DNA of 64,000 nucleotides from Sphingomonas parapaucimobilis NBRC 15100 (GTDB taxonomy: Bacteria; Pseudomonadota; Alphaproteobacteria; Sphingomonadales; Sphingomonadaceae), in the NCBI RefSeq assembly GCF_000787715.1, contig NZ_BBPI01000010.1:1-64000 (forward strand). Reading direction: 5' to 3'. Positions 44,723 to 58,725 of the stretch are shown here, in pieces. Numbering within the stretch: position 1 is the first letter of the stretch; each line of letters opens with the position of its first letter. The translations under genes and the position numbers were made by a program. Below the pieces are notes generated by a model. That model was not told where the DNA came from, ran no database searches, and was given only the letters and a program-made list of their open reading frames with translations.

Positions 44723-45361
44723 TCAAGCGTTGCGATAACGCCACAGCAGCAGCGGCTTGGCAAAAACCAGCCCGGCGATGAACCCGCCGATATGCGCGGC
44801 GACCGCGATCGCGCCCATCCCCATACCGGCATAGCCCAGCAGCAGCTGGATGCCGATCCACCCCGCGGCCAGCCACAGGACATGGGTGAACTCTGCCGAC
44901 AGTCCGGCAATGCCCTTTGTCGCACGCCGCCGCCCGAACAGCAGCGCATAGGCCCCGACGATGGCCGAGATCGCACCGCTGGCGCCGATCATTGGCATGG
45001 GCGACGCGGGATCGGGAACATATTGCGCCATCGCGGCGGCATAGGCGCCCACCACGTACAGGACTGCAATCCCGCGCGGCCCCAGCGCGCGCTCGGTCTG
45101 CGCGCCGCAATAGACCAGCATCACCAGATTGAAGGCGATATGCGCAAACCCACCATGGATCAGCGTCGCGCTCAGCGGGGTCAGCAGCGTCGGCACCGCA
45201 AAGCCGAAATCGGGCGGCAGCACCGCGCCCTCGAAACGCAGCGGGATGAAGCCGCCCGCGACCGCCGCATCCGGCACCATGCCGGTCAGGATAAGGATCA
45301 GCGACACGGCCGCCGTGACGACCGCGATGGCCGTCGTGGCCCGTGCCGCTGCCCAATTCAT
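44723..45361 (-). CDS. Rhomboid-family intramembrane serine protease
   Basis: This 212-residue integral membrane protease has about six hydrophobic segments. The catalytic serine is in MIGASGAISAIVG (GxSG motif) and the catalytic histidine in VAAHIGGFIAGL. HGGFAHIAFNLVML in helix 2 carries the conserved HxxxN. It cleaves transmembrane segments of unknown substrates. It starts 4 bp after the greA stop and is probably the last gene of the car-greA transcript. Confidence 0.93.
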   Translation of the reverse strand: MNWAAARATTAIAVVTAAVSLILILTGMVPDAAVAGGFIPLRFEGAVLPPDFGFAVPTLLTPLSATLIHGGFAHIAFNLVMLVYCGAQTERALGPRGIAVLYVVGAYAAAMAQYVPDPASPMPMIGASGAISAIVGAYALLFGRRRATKGIAGLSAEFTHVLWLAAGWIGIQLLLGYAGMGMGAIAVAAHIGGFIAGLVFAKPLLLWRYRNA

Positions 45362-45365
45362 CGGA

Positions 45366-45842
45366 TCAGATGAACTCGATCTTGCTGACGACGTAATAAC
45401 GGTCGCCCGACGGCACCGTCACCTCGACCTCTTCGTCCAGCTTGCGCCCGATCAGCGCGCGGCCGAGCGGCGAGTTATAGCTGATCCGGCCGGTCTTGGC
45501 GTCCGCCTCGGTCTGGCCGACGATCTGGTACTTGACCGGCTTGTCGTCCTCGTCGAGCAGCGTGACGGTCGCACCGAACACGATCTTGTCGCCCGACAGA
45601 TCCTTCGGGTCGATGATCTGGGCACGGCTCAGCTTGTCCTCGATGTCGGCGATCGTCGCCTCCACCTGACCCTGCCGTTCCTTGGCCGCATGATATTCGG
45701 CGTTTTCGGACAGGTCGCCGTGCGCCCGTGCTTCCTCGATCGCGTCGACGATCAGCGGCCGCTCTTCTTTCAGACGCCGCAGGTCCTGGGTGAGCTTGTC
45801 ATAGCCCTCCTGGAGCATCGGCATCTTTTCGACGGTCGCCAT
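45366..45842 (-). CDS. greA: Transcription elongation factor GreA
   Basis: This 158-residue factor rescues backtracked RNA polymerase by stimulating transcript cleavage. It has an N-terminal coiled coil whose tip carries [20 protein letters not shown], with the acidic residues that reach the active site, and a C-terminal FKBP-like domain ending [20 protein letters not shown]. The ATG at 45842 gives normal length; the upstream TTG adds five residues. It lies downstream of carB, separated by a hairpin. Confidence 0.97.
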   Translation of the reverse strand: MATVEKMPMLQEGYDKLTQDLRRLKEERPLIVDAIEEARAHGDLSENAEYHAAKERQGQVEATIADIEDKLSRAQIIDPKDLSGDKIVFGATVTLLDEDDKPVKYQIVGQTEADAKTGRISYNSPLGRALIGRKLDEEVEVTVPSGDRYYVVSKIEFI

Positions 45843-45877
45843 ATTCCTAGTCCCCAATTCTTACGCATTCCCGGTAC

Positions 45878-45908
45878 GGGCTGCCCTCTCAAACCGGGAG
45901 GGCAGCCC
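45878..45908 (-). terminator. Hairpin between carB and greA
   Basis: Perfect 11-bp arms GGGCTGCCCTC and GAGGGCAGCCC surround a 9-base loop. It begins about 29 bp past the carB stop. No U-tract follows on the minus strand, so it may be a processing or partial-termination signal rather than a full terminator. Confidence 0.6.
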
Positions 45909-45936
45909 GCCAGCACATCATGTTCTCATGTCGGGA

Positions 45937-49269
<3,333 letters not shown>

Positions 49270-49320
49270 TGGGCGATGACCATTTAAAAGGAATGCAGGA
49301 TAGGGGCTGTCGTCACAGTG

Positions 49321-49623
49321 CTAGGTGTCGGGAAACTGCTCACCCAGATAATCGTATCGATAGCCGCGAAGTGCGTCCGTCAGGCAGGCTCGGCTTTTTC
49401 CGTCATCCGAGCGCACCTCCCCGGCAGGGCCAAGGATTTTATAGGTCGCGTAAGGAATCCTGCCCTTCCGCTTGCGGGAAACATGGGTCGTAACGACACC
49501 ACATTTGGCAGCGGCGCGGGCAAATACCTTTGGAGTAAGAAGCGGCATTCCTCCCGAATGCCCTGCACATCCAGCCAGCATGGCAAGCGCAATCAGAGCA
49601 TAGGGGGAAGCCGCAAACCTCAT
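49321..49623 (-). CDS. Small lipoprotein inserted between carA and carB
   Basis: This 100-residue predicted lipoprotein has signal MRFAASPYALIALAMLAGC, with lipid-bearing Cys19. Its start codon overlaps the carA stop as ATGA, so it is translationally coupled to carA. It is a paralogue of the lipoprotein at 40261-40575: both have PLLT--V-ARAAAKC and a C-terminal cysteine before AL-GYR-DYLG. Why an envelope lipoprotein sits in a nucleotide-synthesis operon is not clear. Function is unknown. Confidence 0.78.
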   Translation of the reverse strand: MRFAASPYALIALAMLAGCAGHSGGMPLLTPKVFARAAAKCGVVTTHVSRKRKGRIPYATYKILGPAGEVRSDDGKSRACLTDALRGYRYDYLGEQFPDT

Positions 49624-50804
49624 TTCCGAAGCGACCCCACGAACCGCTCGAACAGATAGAAGCTGTCCTGCGGCCCCGGCGAGGCTTCGGGGTGGTACTG
49701 GACCGAGAAGGCCGGGCGGTCGGTCAATTCCAGACCCGCATTCGACCCGTCGAACAGCGACACATGCGTCTCGCGCGCGTTGGCGGGCAGCGTCTCGCGC
49801 TCGACCGCGAAGCCGTGGTTCATGCTGGTGATCTCGACCAGACCGTCGGACAGGCGCTTGACCGGGTGGTTCGCGCCGCGGTGCCCCTGGTGCATCTTCG
49901 ACGTCTTGGCACCGACCGCCAGACCCAGCAGCTGGTGGCCCAGGCAGATGCCGAACAGCGGCTTGCCCGTCTCGAGCAGCTGGCGGATCACCGGCACCGC
50001 ATATTCGCCCGTCGCCGCCGGATCGCCGGGGCCGTTGGACAGGAAGATGCCGTCCGGGTTCAGCGCCATCACATCCTCGAACGAAGCCGTGGCGGGCACC
50101 ACCGACACCTTCGCCCCAGCCTGAACAAGGTTGCGGAAGATGTTGTGCTTGCTGCCATAATCGATCGCGACGACGTGCGGGCGATCAGCGCCCTCGGCAC
50201 CGGCATAACCGAAGCCCAGCCGCCACAGCCCGCCTTCGCGCGTCTCGCCCCAGCCATAATGCAGCTCGGTCGAGACGTCCTTGGCGAGGTCCATGCCCTC
50301 CAAGCCCGGCCAGGCCTTCGCCTTTTCGAGCAGCGCGGCGATGCCGAACTCGCCCGAAGCCGAATGCGCGATCACGCCGTTCGGCGCGCCGCCTGCGCGG
50401 ATGCGGCGGGTCAGCGCGCGGGTGTCGATGCCCGCCAGGCCGATCCGGTTGTGCCGCGCCATCCACCCGGAGAGATTCTCCATCGCGCGGAAGTTGGACG
50501 GGGCGGTCGGGTCCTCGCGGACGATCATGCCCAGCGCGTGCGGCGCGTCCGCCTCGATATCGTCGGGGTTCGCGCCGACGTTACCGATATGCGGGAAGGT
50601 GAAGGTGATGATCTGGCCCGCGAAGGACGGGTCGGTCATGATCTCCTGATAGCCGGTCATCGCGGTATGGAAGCACACCTCTCCGACGGCATCACCCTCG
50701 ACGCCGAAACCGCGCCCCCATAACACGTCTCCGCTTGCCAGAACGAGAACGCCCGTGGCGCCTTCAGGCTTTTCGGGCATGGCGAATGGCTTGGCGTCGG
50801 CCAT
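49620..50804 (-). CDS. carA: Carbamoyl-phosphate synthase small subunit (glutaminase)
   Basis: This 394-residue class I glutamine amidotransferase hydrolyses glutamine and passes ammonia to CarB. The catalytic cysteine is in LFGICLGHQLLGLA, and the His/Glu pair is in VQYHPEASPGPQDS. The N-terminal CPSase domain has GYQEIMTDPSFAGQIITFT. The start is preceded by AGGAGTG. Its stop overlaps the start of a small lipoprotein gene. Confidence 0.98.
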   Translation of the reverse strand: MADAKPFAMPEKPEGATGVLVLASGDVLWGRGFGVEGDAVGEVCFHTAMTGYQEIMTDPSFAGQIITFTFPHIGNVGANPDDIEADAPHALGMIVREDPTAPSNFRAMENLSGWMARHNRIGLAGIDTRALTRRIRAGGAPNGVIAHSASGEFGIAALLEKAKAWPGLEGMDLAKDVSTELHYGWGETREGGLWRLGFGYAGAEGADRPHVVAIDYGSKHNIFRNLVQAGAKVSVVPATASFEDVMALNPDGIFLSNGPGDPAATGEYAVPVIRQLLETGKPLFGICLGHQLLGLAVGAKTSKMHQGHRGANHPVKRLSDGLVEITSMNHGFAVERETLPANARETHVSLFDGSNAGLELTDRPAFSVQYHPEASPGPQDSFYLFERFVGSLRK

Positions 50805-50944
50805 GATCGGCGGGCACTCCTGCTAAAATGTCTGCAATGTCGCTAAGTGGCGGCCGCTAGGGCCATCGGGCGTTCGCGTCAACCGGTTCACGGAATTGGT
50901 TCCATCGGCTATCGTCCCCGCCTTTCAGACAAGACGGAAAAAAC

Positions 50945-51397
50945 ATGATTCGCGACGACATCAAGGCCGCGCAGCTGGCCGCCATGAAAGCGGGCGACAA
51001 GGAAAGCCGCGCGGCGATCAGCCTGATCCAGGCCGCCATCAAGAACCGCGACATCGAACTCCGCACCGGCGAAGCCCCCGCCGATGACGACATGGTCGTG
51101 ATCGAAGTGCTGCAGAAGATGGTCAAGCAGCGCCGCGAATCGATCGCCATGTACGAACAGGGTGGCCGCCAGGAACTGGCCGACGCGGAGAAGGCCGAGG
51201 TCACGGTGATCGAACGCTTCCTGCCGCAAACGCTGACCGAGGACGAGACCAAGGCCGCGATCGAGGCGATCAAGGTTGAGATCGGGGCGAGCGGCATGAA
51301 GGACATGGGCCGCGTCATGGCGGAGTTGAAGGCGCGGCATGCGGCGGTGCTGGATATGAGCAAGGCGAGCGGGTTGGTGAAGGCGGCGTTGGCGTAG
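50945..51397 (+). CDS. GatB/YqeY domain protein
   Basis: This 150-residue helical protein belongs to the YqeY family, related to the tail domain of the GatB amidotransferase subunit that binds tRNA. It starts MIRDDIKAAQLAAMKAGDKE and has MVKQRRESIAMYEQGGRQEL and GASGMKDMGRVMAELKARH. The exact role is not established, but YqeY genes very often precede dnaG and rpoD, as here. It is divergent from carA. Confidence 0.93.
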   Translation: MIRDDIKAAQLAAMKAGDKESRAAISLIQAAIKNRDIELRTGEAPADDDMVVIEVLQKMVKQRRESIAMYEQGGRQELADAEKAEVTVIERFLPQTLTEDETKAAIEAIKVEIGASGMKDMGRVMAELKARHAAVLDMSKASGLVKAALA

Positions 51398-51447
51398 TTC
51401 AGGATGGGGAGTGGGGCTGGTGGATCGTTCTGATCGGAAACGTGGTC

Positions 51448-51561
51448 CCCTCCCCCAACCCCTCCCGCCTGCGGGAGGGGAGCCTGTTATATTTGGCGGA
51501 GGGGACTGCCCCCGCCCCAAGCGCAGCCCCTCCCGCAGGCGGGAGGGGACCGAGGGGAGGG
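51448..51561. repeat. Direct repeat flanking the DUF559 relic, left copy
   Basis: This unit of about 114 bp begins CCCTCCCCCAACCCCTCCCG and ends GGGGACCGAGGGGAGGG. It contains two internal palindromes, CTCCCGCCTGCGGGAG and CTCCCGCAGGCGGGAG. A closely similar unit in the same orientation lies at 51914-52025. Confidence 0.8.
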
Positions 51562-51574
51562 TCCCCGGCCCTTC

Positions 51575-51955
51575 CGCGAAGACCGACCGACGCGACAGGC
51601 CCGGGAACTGCGCCTCAACCCGACCGATGCGGAACGGCGACTGTGGCGGGCGCTGTCAAGACGCCAAGTCGCGGGCGTCCGTTTCAACCGGCAGGTCCCG
51701 GTCGGCCCGTTCATCGCGGACTTCGCCGCGCGCTCCGAAAAGCTGATCGTCGAGGTGGACGGCGGCCAGCATGACGAACGTGCCGCTTACGACGAAGCCC
51801 GAACCCGCTATCTCGCAGCGCAAGGCTGGCGCGTTATCCGTTTCTGGAACAACGACGTCCTGCAAAATCTGGAAGGCGTTGTCGCGACCATCGAGCGCGC
51901 GCTTGCGGAAAAGCCCTCCCCCAGCCCCTCCCGCCTGCGGGAGGGGGGCCTGTAG
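51575..51955 (+). pseudogene. DUF559 (Vsr-like) nuclease domain without a usable start codon
   Basis: The frame reads RQARELRLNPTDAERRLWRA, then FNRQVPVGPFIADFA, LIVEVDGGQH and GWRVIRFWNNDVL. These are the DUF559 restriction-nuclease-like motifs, with the catalytic Asp/Glu pattern apparently intact. Going upstream in this frame to the stop at 51431 there is no ATG, GTG or TTG; the first such codon is the internal GTG at 51755, past most of the domain. The normal N-terminus is replaced by direct-repeat sequence. Either the gene lost its start or it begins at a rare CTG (51506) or ATT (51491). The C-terminus runs into the right repeat. Confidence 0.72.
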
Positions 51956-52025
51956 CGCTCCGGGGAAAGGGCTGCGCTCCACCCCTCGGTCCCCTCCCGC
52001 AGGCGGGAGGGGACCGAGGGGAGGG
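51914..52025. repeat. Direct repeat flanking the DUF559 relic, right copy
   Basis: This 112-bp unit has the same ends and the same two internal palindromes as 51448-51561, with a diverged middle. The DUF559 stop codon lies inside it. The remaining bases up to dnaG (52026-52103) show no gene. Confidence 0.8.
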
Positions 52026-52103
52026 CCGTCCCGGACCATTCGCACCCTCCGCCCCTTGCCAAAAACCCCCTCTTCCGCTACCCATTATAATCGCGAGGAC
52101 GCC

Positions 52104-53951
52104 ATGAGCCTGACCCCGCAATTCCTTGACGAGCTTCGCGCTCGCACCAGTCTGTCGGCGCTGATCGGCAAGTCGGTGAAGCTGCAAAAGGCGGGCCGGG
52201 AATATAAGGGCTGCTGCCCTTTCCATAACGAAAAGACGCCCAGCTTCTACGTCAACGACGACAAGGGTTTTTACCACTGCTTCGGCTGTTCGGCGCATGG
52301 CGATGCCATTCGCTGGATGACCGACCAGCGTGGCCTGCCCTTCATCGATGCGGTCAAGGAACTGGCGCAGGTTGCCGGGCTGGACATGCCCGAGCAGGAC
52401 CGCCGTGCCGCGCAGAAAGCGGAGCGTGCCAAGGGCCTGCACGACGCGATGGCCGATGCCGCCGCATGGTTCTCCGAACAGCTGGGCGGCCTGTCGGGCG
52501 GTGACGCGCGCGAGTTGCTGACCCGCCGCCGGGTGACGCCCGATACGGCCCGCGCCTTCGGCCTGGGTTTCGCGCCCGACAGTCGCGGCAAGCTGAAGGC
52601 GGCGCTCAAGGACTATGGCGACCCGGCGCTGATCGAGTGCGGCTTGCTCATCAAGGTCGATGGCAAGGACCCGTATGACCGGTTCCGCGGCCGGTTGATG
52701 ATCCCGATCCGCGATGCGCGCGGCCGGGTGATCGCGTTCGGCGGCCGGATCATCGGCGATGGCGAGCCGAAATATCTGAACTCCCCCGACACCCCGCTCT
52801 TCGACAAGGGCCGCACGCTCTACAATCTCGACCGCGCCGCTCCCGCCGTGCGCAAGTCCGGCCGCGTGCTGGTGGTCGAGGGTTATATGGACGTGATCGC
52901 CCTCGCCCAGGCCGGGATCGCCGAGGCGGTCGCGCCGCTCGGCACCGCGTTGACCGAGCATCAGCTGGAACGGCTTTGGCGGATGGTCGATGTGCCGACG
53001 CTCTGCTTCGACGGCGATGCGGCGGGGCAGAAGGCCGCGATCCGCGCCGCGCACCGCGCGCTGCCACTGCTCCAGCCGGGCAAGAGCCTGTCCTTCGTCA
53101 CCCTGCCGCAGGGCCAGGACCCCGACGACCTGATCCAGGAAAAGGGCGCGGCGGGCTTTGAGGACGTACTCACCCGCGCGACGCCGCTCAGCGACCTGCT
53201 CTGGCAATCGGAGATAGCGCAGGCCCAGACCGACACGCCTGAGGGCCGCGCCGCGCTGAAACAGCGGCTGGAGGAACTGGCGCAGCAGATCCCGCACAAG
53301 GATCTGGCCTACGAATATAAGCGCGCGATGATGTCGCGCTATTTCGACATTTTCGGCATCCGCCGGGTCAATGCGGCGGCGGTGCATCAGGCGGTGGCGG
53401 AGGCCAATCGCCATGTCGGGCGCGGGGTCGAATACAGCCTGAAGCGCGCGGTGCTGCTGGGTCTCATGCGCTATCCGCATGTCCTGTGCCGCTATATGGA
53501 CGAGATCAGCCGGTTGGACATGGGCGACCGCTATCTCAACGACTGGCGGCATCACCTGCTCGACGCGGCGGTCAACGATCCGCATCTGTCGCGGAAAGAC
53601 GCGGCCGAGGCTGAAAGCCTGATCGAACAGATCATGGCGACCACCGACGTCCACCCGATCGACGCGCGCGACTATACCCGCGACCTGGCGTTCAGCTTCT
53701 TCAGCAAGGCGAGCGATCCAGCGATCGCCGTGCGCGATCTCGAAAAGATCATCGAGGTCATGCTGGAGGAAAGCGAGACGCGCGCGAACCGCGAACGCGC
53801 GGTGCAGGCATTCCAGACCGACATGACCGAGGATCGCTTCGCCGAGCAGACGCGGTGCCATGCCGCGCACGCGCAATCGCGCGACGAACTCTATCGCTGG
53901 CTGGAAGCGGCCCATGAGTTGGCCGACAAGCAAGCCGGGGAGGCCGCTTGA
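52104..53951 (+). CDS. dnaG: DNA primase
   Basis: This 615-residue primase makes RNA primers at the replication fork. The N-terminal CHC2 zinc-binding module is visible (CCPFHNEKTPSF and CFGCSAHGDA), then the catalytic core, then a TOPRIM domain with VVEGYMDVIALAQAG and CFDGDAAGQKA. The helicase-binding C-terminal domain is present. The start at 52104 (MSLTPQFLDELR) gives the family N-terminus; the open frame continues upstream only through repeat sequence. It is followed by rpoD, the standard macromolecular-synthesis arrangement. Confidence 0.97.
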   Translation: MSLTPQFLDELRARTSLSALIGKSVKLQKAGREYKGCCPFHNEKTPSFYVNDDKGFYHCFGCSAHGDAIRWMTDQRGLPFIDAVKELAQVAGLDMPEQDRRAAQKAERAKGLHDAMADAAAWFSEQLGGLSGGDARELLTRRRVTPDTARAFGLGFAPDSRGKLKAALKDYGDPALIECGLLIKVDGKDPYDRFRGRLMIPIRDARGRVIAFGGRIIGDGEPKYLNSPDTPLFDKGRTLYNLDRAAPAVRKSGRVLVVEGYMDVIALAQAGIAEAVAPLGTALTEHQLERLWRMVDVPTLCFDGDAAGQKAAIRAAHRALPLLQPGKSLSFVTLPQGQDPDDLIQEKGAAGFEDVLTRATPLSDLLWQSEIAQAQTDTPEGRAALKQRLEELAQQIPHKDLAYEYKRAMMSRYFDIFGIRRVNAAAVHQAVAEANRHVGRGVEYSLKRAVLLGLMRYPHVLCRYMDEISRLDMGDRYLNDWRHHLLDAAVNDPHLSRKDAAEAESLIEQIMATTDVHPIDARDYTRDLAFSFFSKASDPAIAVRDLEKIIEVMLEESETRANRERAVQAFQTDMTEDRFAEQTRCHAAHAQSRDELYRWLEAAHELADKQAGEAA

Positions 53952-54093
53952 TACAGCACCTCTCCCGCCCCATATCCGGGGCATATTGGGCGACCCACGT
54001 CCACACTGGAAAATTACGCATGGCCCCCTCACCCGCTTGCATCACCTGCGAGCGGTGTGACAGAGGCCGGGCACGGAACCCTGAGGGCATTTG

Positions 54094-56121
<2,028 letters not shown>

Positions 56122-56143
56122 GGTCGGGTCGCAAGTATCATCC

Positions 56144-56184
56144 AAGGGGCCGCCGGTCGCAGGATCGGTGGCCCCTTTGCTTTT
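56144..56184 (+). terminator. Rho-independent terminator of rpoD
   Basis: A 12-bp stem AAGGGGCCGCCG / CGGTGGCCCCTT (one G-U pair) with a 10-base loop is followed by TTTGCTTTT. It lies 22 bp after the rpoD stop. Confidence 0.85.
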
Positions 56185-56258
56185 GAAGGGCTACGCCTCG
56201 GGCAGGATTGCGCTGCGAACAGTGATCGGGCCATCCTCTGAACCGGGGGATATGGGCC

Positions 56259-57386
56259 ATGATCATCGCGGTTTTCCTGTCGACGGCGGAGATCGTGCAG
56301 AGCCCTGCCCCGATAGCGCCAACCATACAGGGCGTGGTCGGTGAGGTGATATTGCGCCCGCTGTCGCCGACCCACGCGACGTTGACGATCCGTGCGTCCG
56401 AAGGCGAACGCGTCGTCGATATCGCCCATGTCGATGACGCCCTTGCCGTGCTGGCGGACCGTCGCCTCGCCGCCATCTGGCCACAACTGCTGAGATGGAC
56501 AGGTCCCTCGCTGGTAGGCCGGCGCGATGCCCGGGTCGCGGATGCAAGGGCCGTCTTTGCGAAGGGGCGCACCAAGCAGGCGGAAAGCGCGATCACCTCG
56601 ATCGTCCGCCCGCGTCTTCGTCCGAATTTCCAACTGGCCGATGCGCTGTTGGCCGCGGGACAGGTCGCAGAGGCGACCCGGTTGATGGAGGACGCCCGCC
56701 TCGCCGAGCCACAATTGGGCAACTCGTTTTGGTCGATCCATTGGGCGGCGATGTCGCAATGGTTGGCCAAGGCCAGCAACGTTCGTGGCGACCGCCAAGG
56801 GGGGCTGGACGTTCTGGAAGCCGCTATCCCGCCACTGGGGAAGGACCTTGCAAAGCTCGATCTCGGTGCTGCTTGACCTGCACCGTCCAGCCAAGGCGCT
56901 GGCCGCGATCGATGCGGTCGAAGCGCGCTTCCAGGCACCCGGCGGTCTTTTCGCGGGGGACGTTCGGGTCAAGGGCAGCGATCGCCAGTTCGCCTGGATT
57001 CGCGCCTGTGCGCTTCAACAACAACTGGGCCGGACGGCAGAGGCCAAGGCCGCAGCCGCCCCGCTCTACCCGATCGCCGAGCCGCAGGACGGCCTTTCAG
57101 GATCGATCCGACCGTGAAGTTGCGCAAGCAGTTGGGGCTTTGCACGCGCGACGCCGCCCTCATGGCACAAAGCTCTACCGAGATGCTCCGTGACGATCCT
57201 TATGGCGGGGAAGCACTGGTGGAGCTGCAACCCGCATTTCGAGGCCGGGGGTATGACGCACGCTTCATGGACGAGGTTCGCCACCATCCGCCGCTCGCTC
57301 CCGTCCTCGCCGAACGGCTGAGGGCTTTGGCGGACGATCTGGTGCCTGCACTGAACGGCTGGGGTGCGATGGCTTCGGGTAAATGA
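56259..57386 (+). pseudogene. Hypothetical TPR-like protein gene split by two frameshifts
   Basis: Three consecutive open frames look like pieces of one protein of about 375 residues. The first (56259-56876) ends GKDLAKLDLGAA at a stop. The next frame continues at once with VLLDLHRPAKALAAIDAV. It stops at about 57117, just where a frame reading PFRIDPTVKLRKQLGLCTRD takes over to 57386. Helical Ala/Leu-rich repeats such as RTKQAESAITSI and AGQVAEATRLMEDARLA suggest tetratricopeptide repeats. The two shifts compensate each other. They may be real mutations or sequencing errors; function is unknown. Confidence 0.62.
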
Positions 57387-57417
57387 CATCGGTCGTGGCA
57401 GCCGCTAGAATACGGCC

Positions 57418-58059
57418 ATGAAGTATGCGTTGCCGTTTCTCGCCCTGCTGATCGCAGCTGCTCCCGCCACCCAGAATGTCCCCCGCCCCGGCACCATCCG
57501 GGTGCAGCTCAACACGTCGGAGGGGCCGATCGTCGTGGCGCTCGACACACGCCGGGCGCCTGCCACCACGAAGAACTTCCTTGCCTATGTCGATGACGGC
57601 CGGTTCGACGGCACCAGCTTCTACCGCGCGGCGCGGGACAAGCGCGATCCGAGAAAGGGCTTCGTACAGGGCGGCATCCGCACCGATGCGCGCCGCATCC
57701 TGCCCCCCTTCCCTCTGGAGAAGACGAGCCAGACCGGGATCAAGCATCTCGACGCTACCATATCGATGGCGCGGGGGACGACGCCGTCCTCGGCGGGCGG
57801 CAATTTCTTCATCACCGTCGGCCCGACCCCCGGCATGGACGCGCGGCCGGGCTATGACGGCTATGCCGCATTCGGGCGCGTCGTCGCAGGGATGGACACG
57901 GTGAAGAAGATCCTCGCCAAGCCCTCGGGCGGTGGGCAGGACGCGATGAAGGGGCAGATGATCCTGAAGCCCGTCACGCTGATCTCCGCCAAGCGGCTGG
58001 ACGGCAAGCCGCAGCCGACCAAGGAACCGCGCATGTGGCTGTATAATTTTGGGGGGTGA
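57418..58059 (+). CDS. Cyclophilin-type peptidyl-prolyl cis-trans isomerase, exported
   Basis: This 213-residue protein has a signal peptide (MKYALPFLALLIAAAPATQN) and a cyclophilin domain. TIRVQLNTSEGPIVVALDTR, APATTKNFLAYVDDGRFDGT, FVQGGIRTDAR and SAGGNFFITVG are the family blocks. It should speed proline isomerisation during folding in the periplasm. The C-terminal 25 residues (RLDGKPQPTKEPRMW) extend past the domain. It is monocistronic, between the broken TPR-like gene and a repeat pair. Confidence 0.93.
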   Translation: MKYALPFLALLIAAAPATQNVPRPGTIRVQLNTSEGPIVVALDTRRAPATTKNFLAYVDDGRFDGTSFYRAARDKRDPRKGFVQGGIRTDARRILPPFPLEKTSQTGIKHLDATISMARGTTPSSAGGNFFITVGPTPGMDARPGYDGYAAFGRVVAGMDTVKKILAKPSGGGQDAMKGQMILKPVTLISAKRLDGKPQPTKEPRMWLYNFGG

Positions 58060-58071
58060 TCCCACCCCCCT

Positions 58072-58182
58072 CCGTTCAGCCTGAGCGAAGTCGAAGGCCA
58101 AGGGATGGCCTAACCCAACAGGGTCCGGCCCGCTCGCGGTCGCCGCCTGGGCGCGGCCTTCGACTTCGCTCAGGCTGAACGG
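58072..58182. repeat. Inverted pair of family A repeats
   Basis: Two family A units in opposite orientation (58072-58096 and 58157-58182) are separated by 60 bp, between the convergent isomerase and rplS genes. A transcript would fold into a long hairpin. The 58060-58321 gap contains only this pair and the rplS terminator. Confidence 0.75.
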
Positions 58183-58246
58183 AGCGCGAGGTGCTCCCTC
58201 CCGCAATCGAAATATGCCCCCGCTGAACGGATGTGGGGGCCTTCGT

Positions 58247-58285
58247 AAAGAAAAAGGGCGGCGGCACCGTCTGGTGCCACCGCCC
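58247..58285 (-). terminator. Rho-independent terminator of the trmD-rplS transcript
   Basis: On the minus strand a 13-bp stem with one mismatch (GGGCGGTGGCACC / GGTGCCGCCGCCC, loop AGAC) is followed by TTTTTCTTT. It starts 37 bp after the rplS stop, so the trmD-rplS transcript should end here. Confidence 0.92.
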
Positions 58286-58321
58286 CTTCCCTGTCGAACC
58301 ACAAAGGGTCCGCCGGGCCGA

Positions 58322-58714
58322 TTACTCGGCGGCTGCGGTGCCCTTGGCCGGACGCGGATCGCGACGCTCGGCGATACGCGCCGACTTGCCGGTGCGACCA
58401 CGCAGGTAATAGAGCTTCGCACGACGCACGGCGCCGCGACGAACCACTTCGATCGAGTCGACGTTCGGCGAGTAGAGCGGGAAGACGCGCTCCACGCCCT
58501 CACCGAAGGAGATCTTGCGAACGGTGAACGACGATCCCATGCCCTTGTTCGAGCGGGCGATGCAGACGCCCTCATAGAACTGGACGCGGGTGCGCTCGCC
58601 TTCGACGACCTTCACACCGACCTTCAGCGTGTCGCCGGGGCGGAATTCGGGGATCTTCTTCGTCTCGTTGAACTTGGCGATCTGCTCAGCTTCGATCTGC
58701 TGGATCACGTTCAT
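58322..58714 (-). CDS. rplS: 50S ribosomal protein L19
   Basis: This 130-residue large-subunit protein lies at the 30S-50S interface. [36 protein letters not shown] and [19 protein letters not shown] are diagnostic. The ATG at 58714 ([15 protein letters not shown]) follows GAGGAA; an upstream TTG would add five residues. It is 11 bp downstream of trmD and ends the transcript at a strong terminator. Confidence 0.98.
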   Translation of the reverse strand: MNVIQQIEAEQIAKFNETKKIPEFRPGDTLKVGVKVVEGERTRVQFYEGVCIARSNKGMGSSFTVRKISFGEGVERVFPLYSPNVDSIEVVRRGAVRRAKLYYLRGRTGKSARIAERRDPRPAKGTAAAE

Positions 58715-58725
58715 GACTTCATTCC

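Noticed and set aside
51448..52025. CRISPR array in the palindromic repeat region
   Set aside because: Only two long units flank a coding relic. There is no regular spacing of short repeats with unique spacers and no cas genes.
51771..52103. N-terminal extension of DnaG to 51771
   Set aside because: The upstream frame reads through the DUF559 relic and a repeat. MSLTPQFLDELR at 52104 is the conserved primase start.
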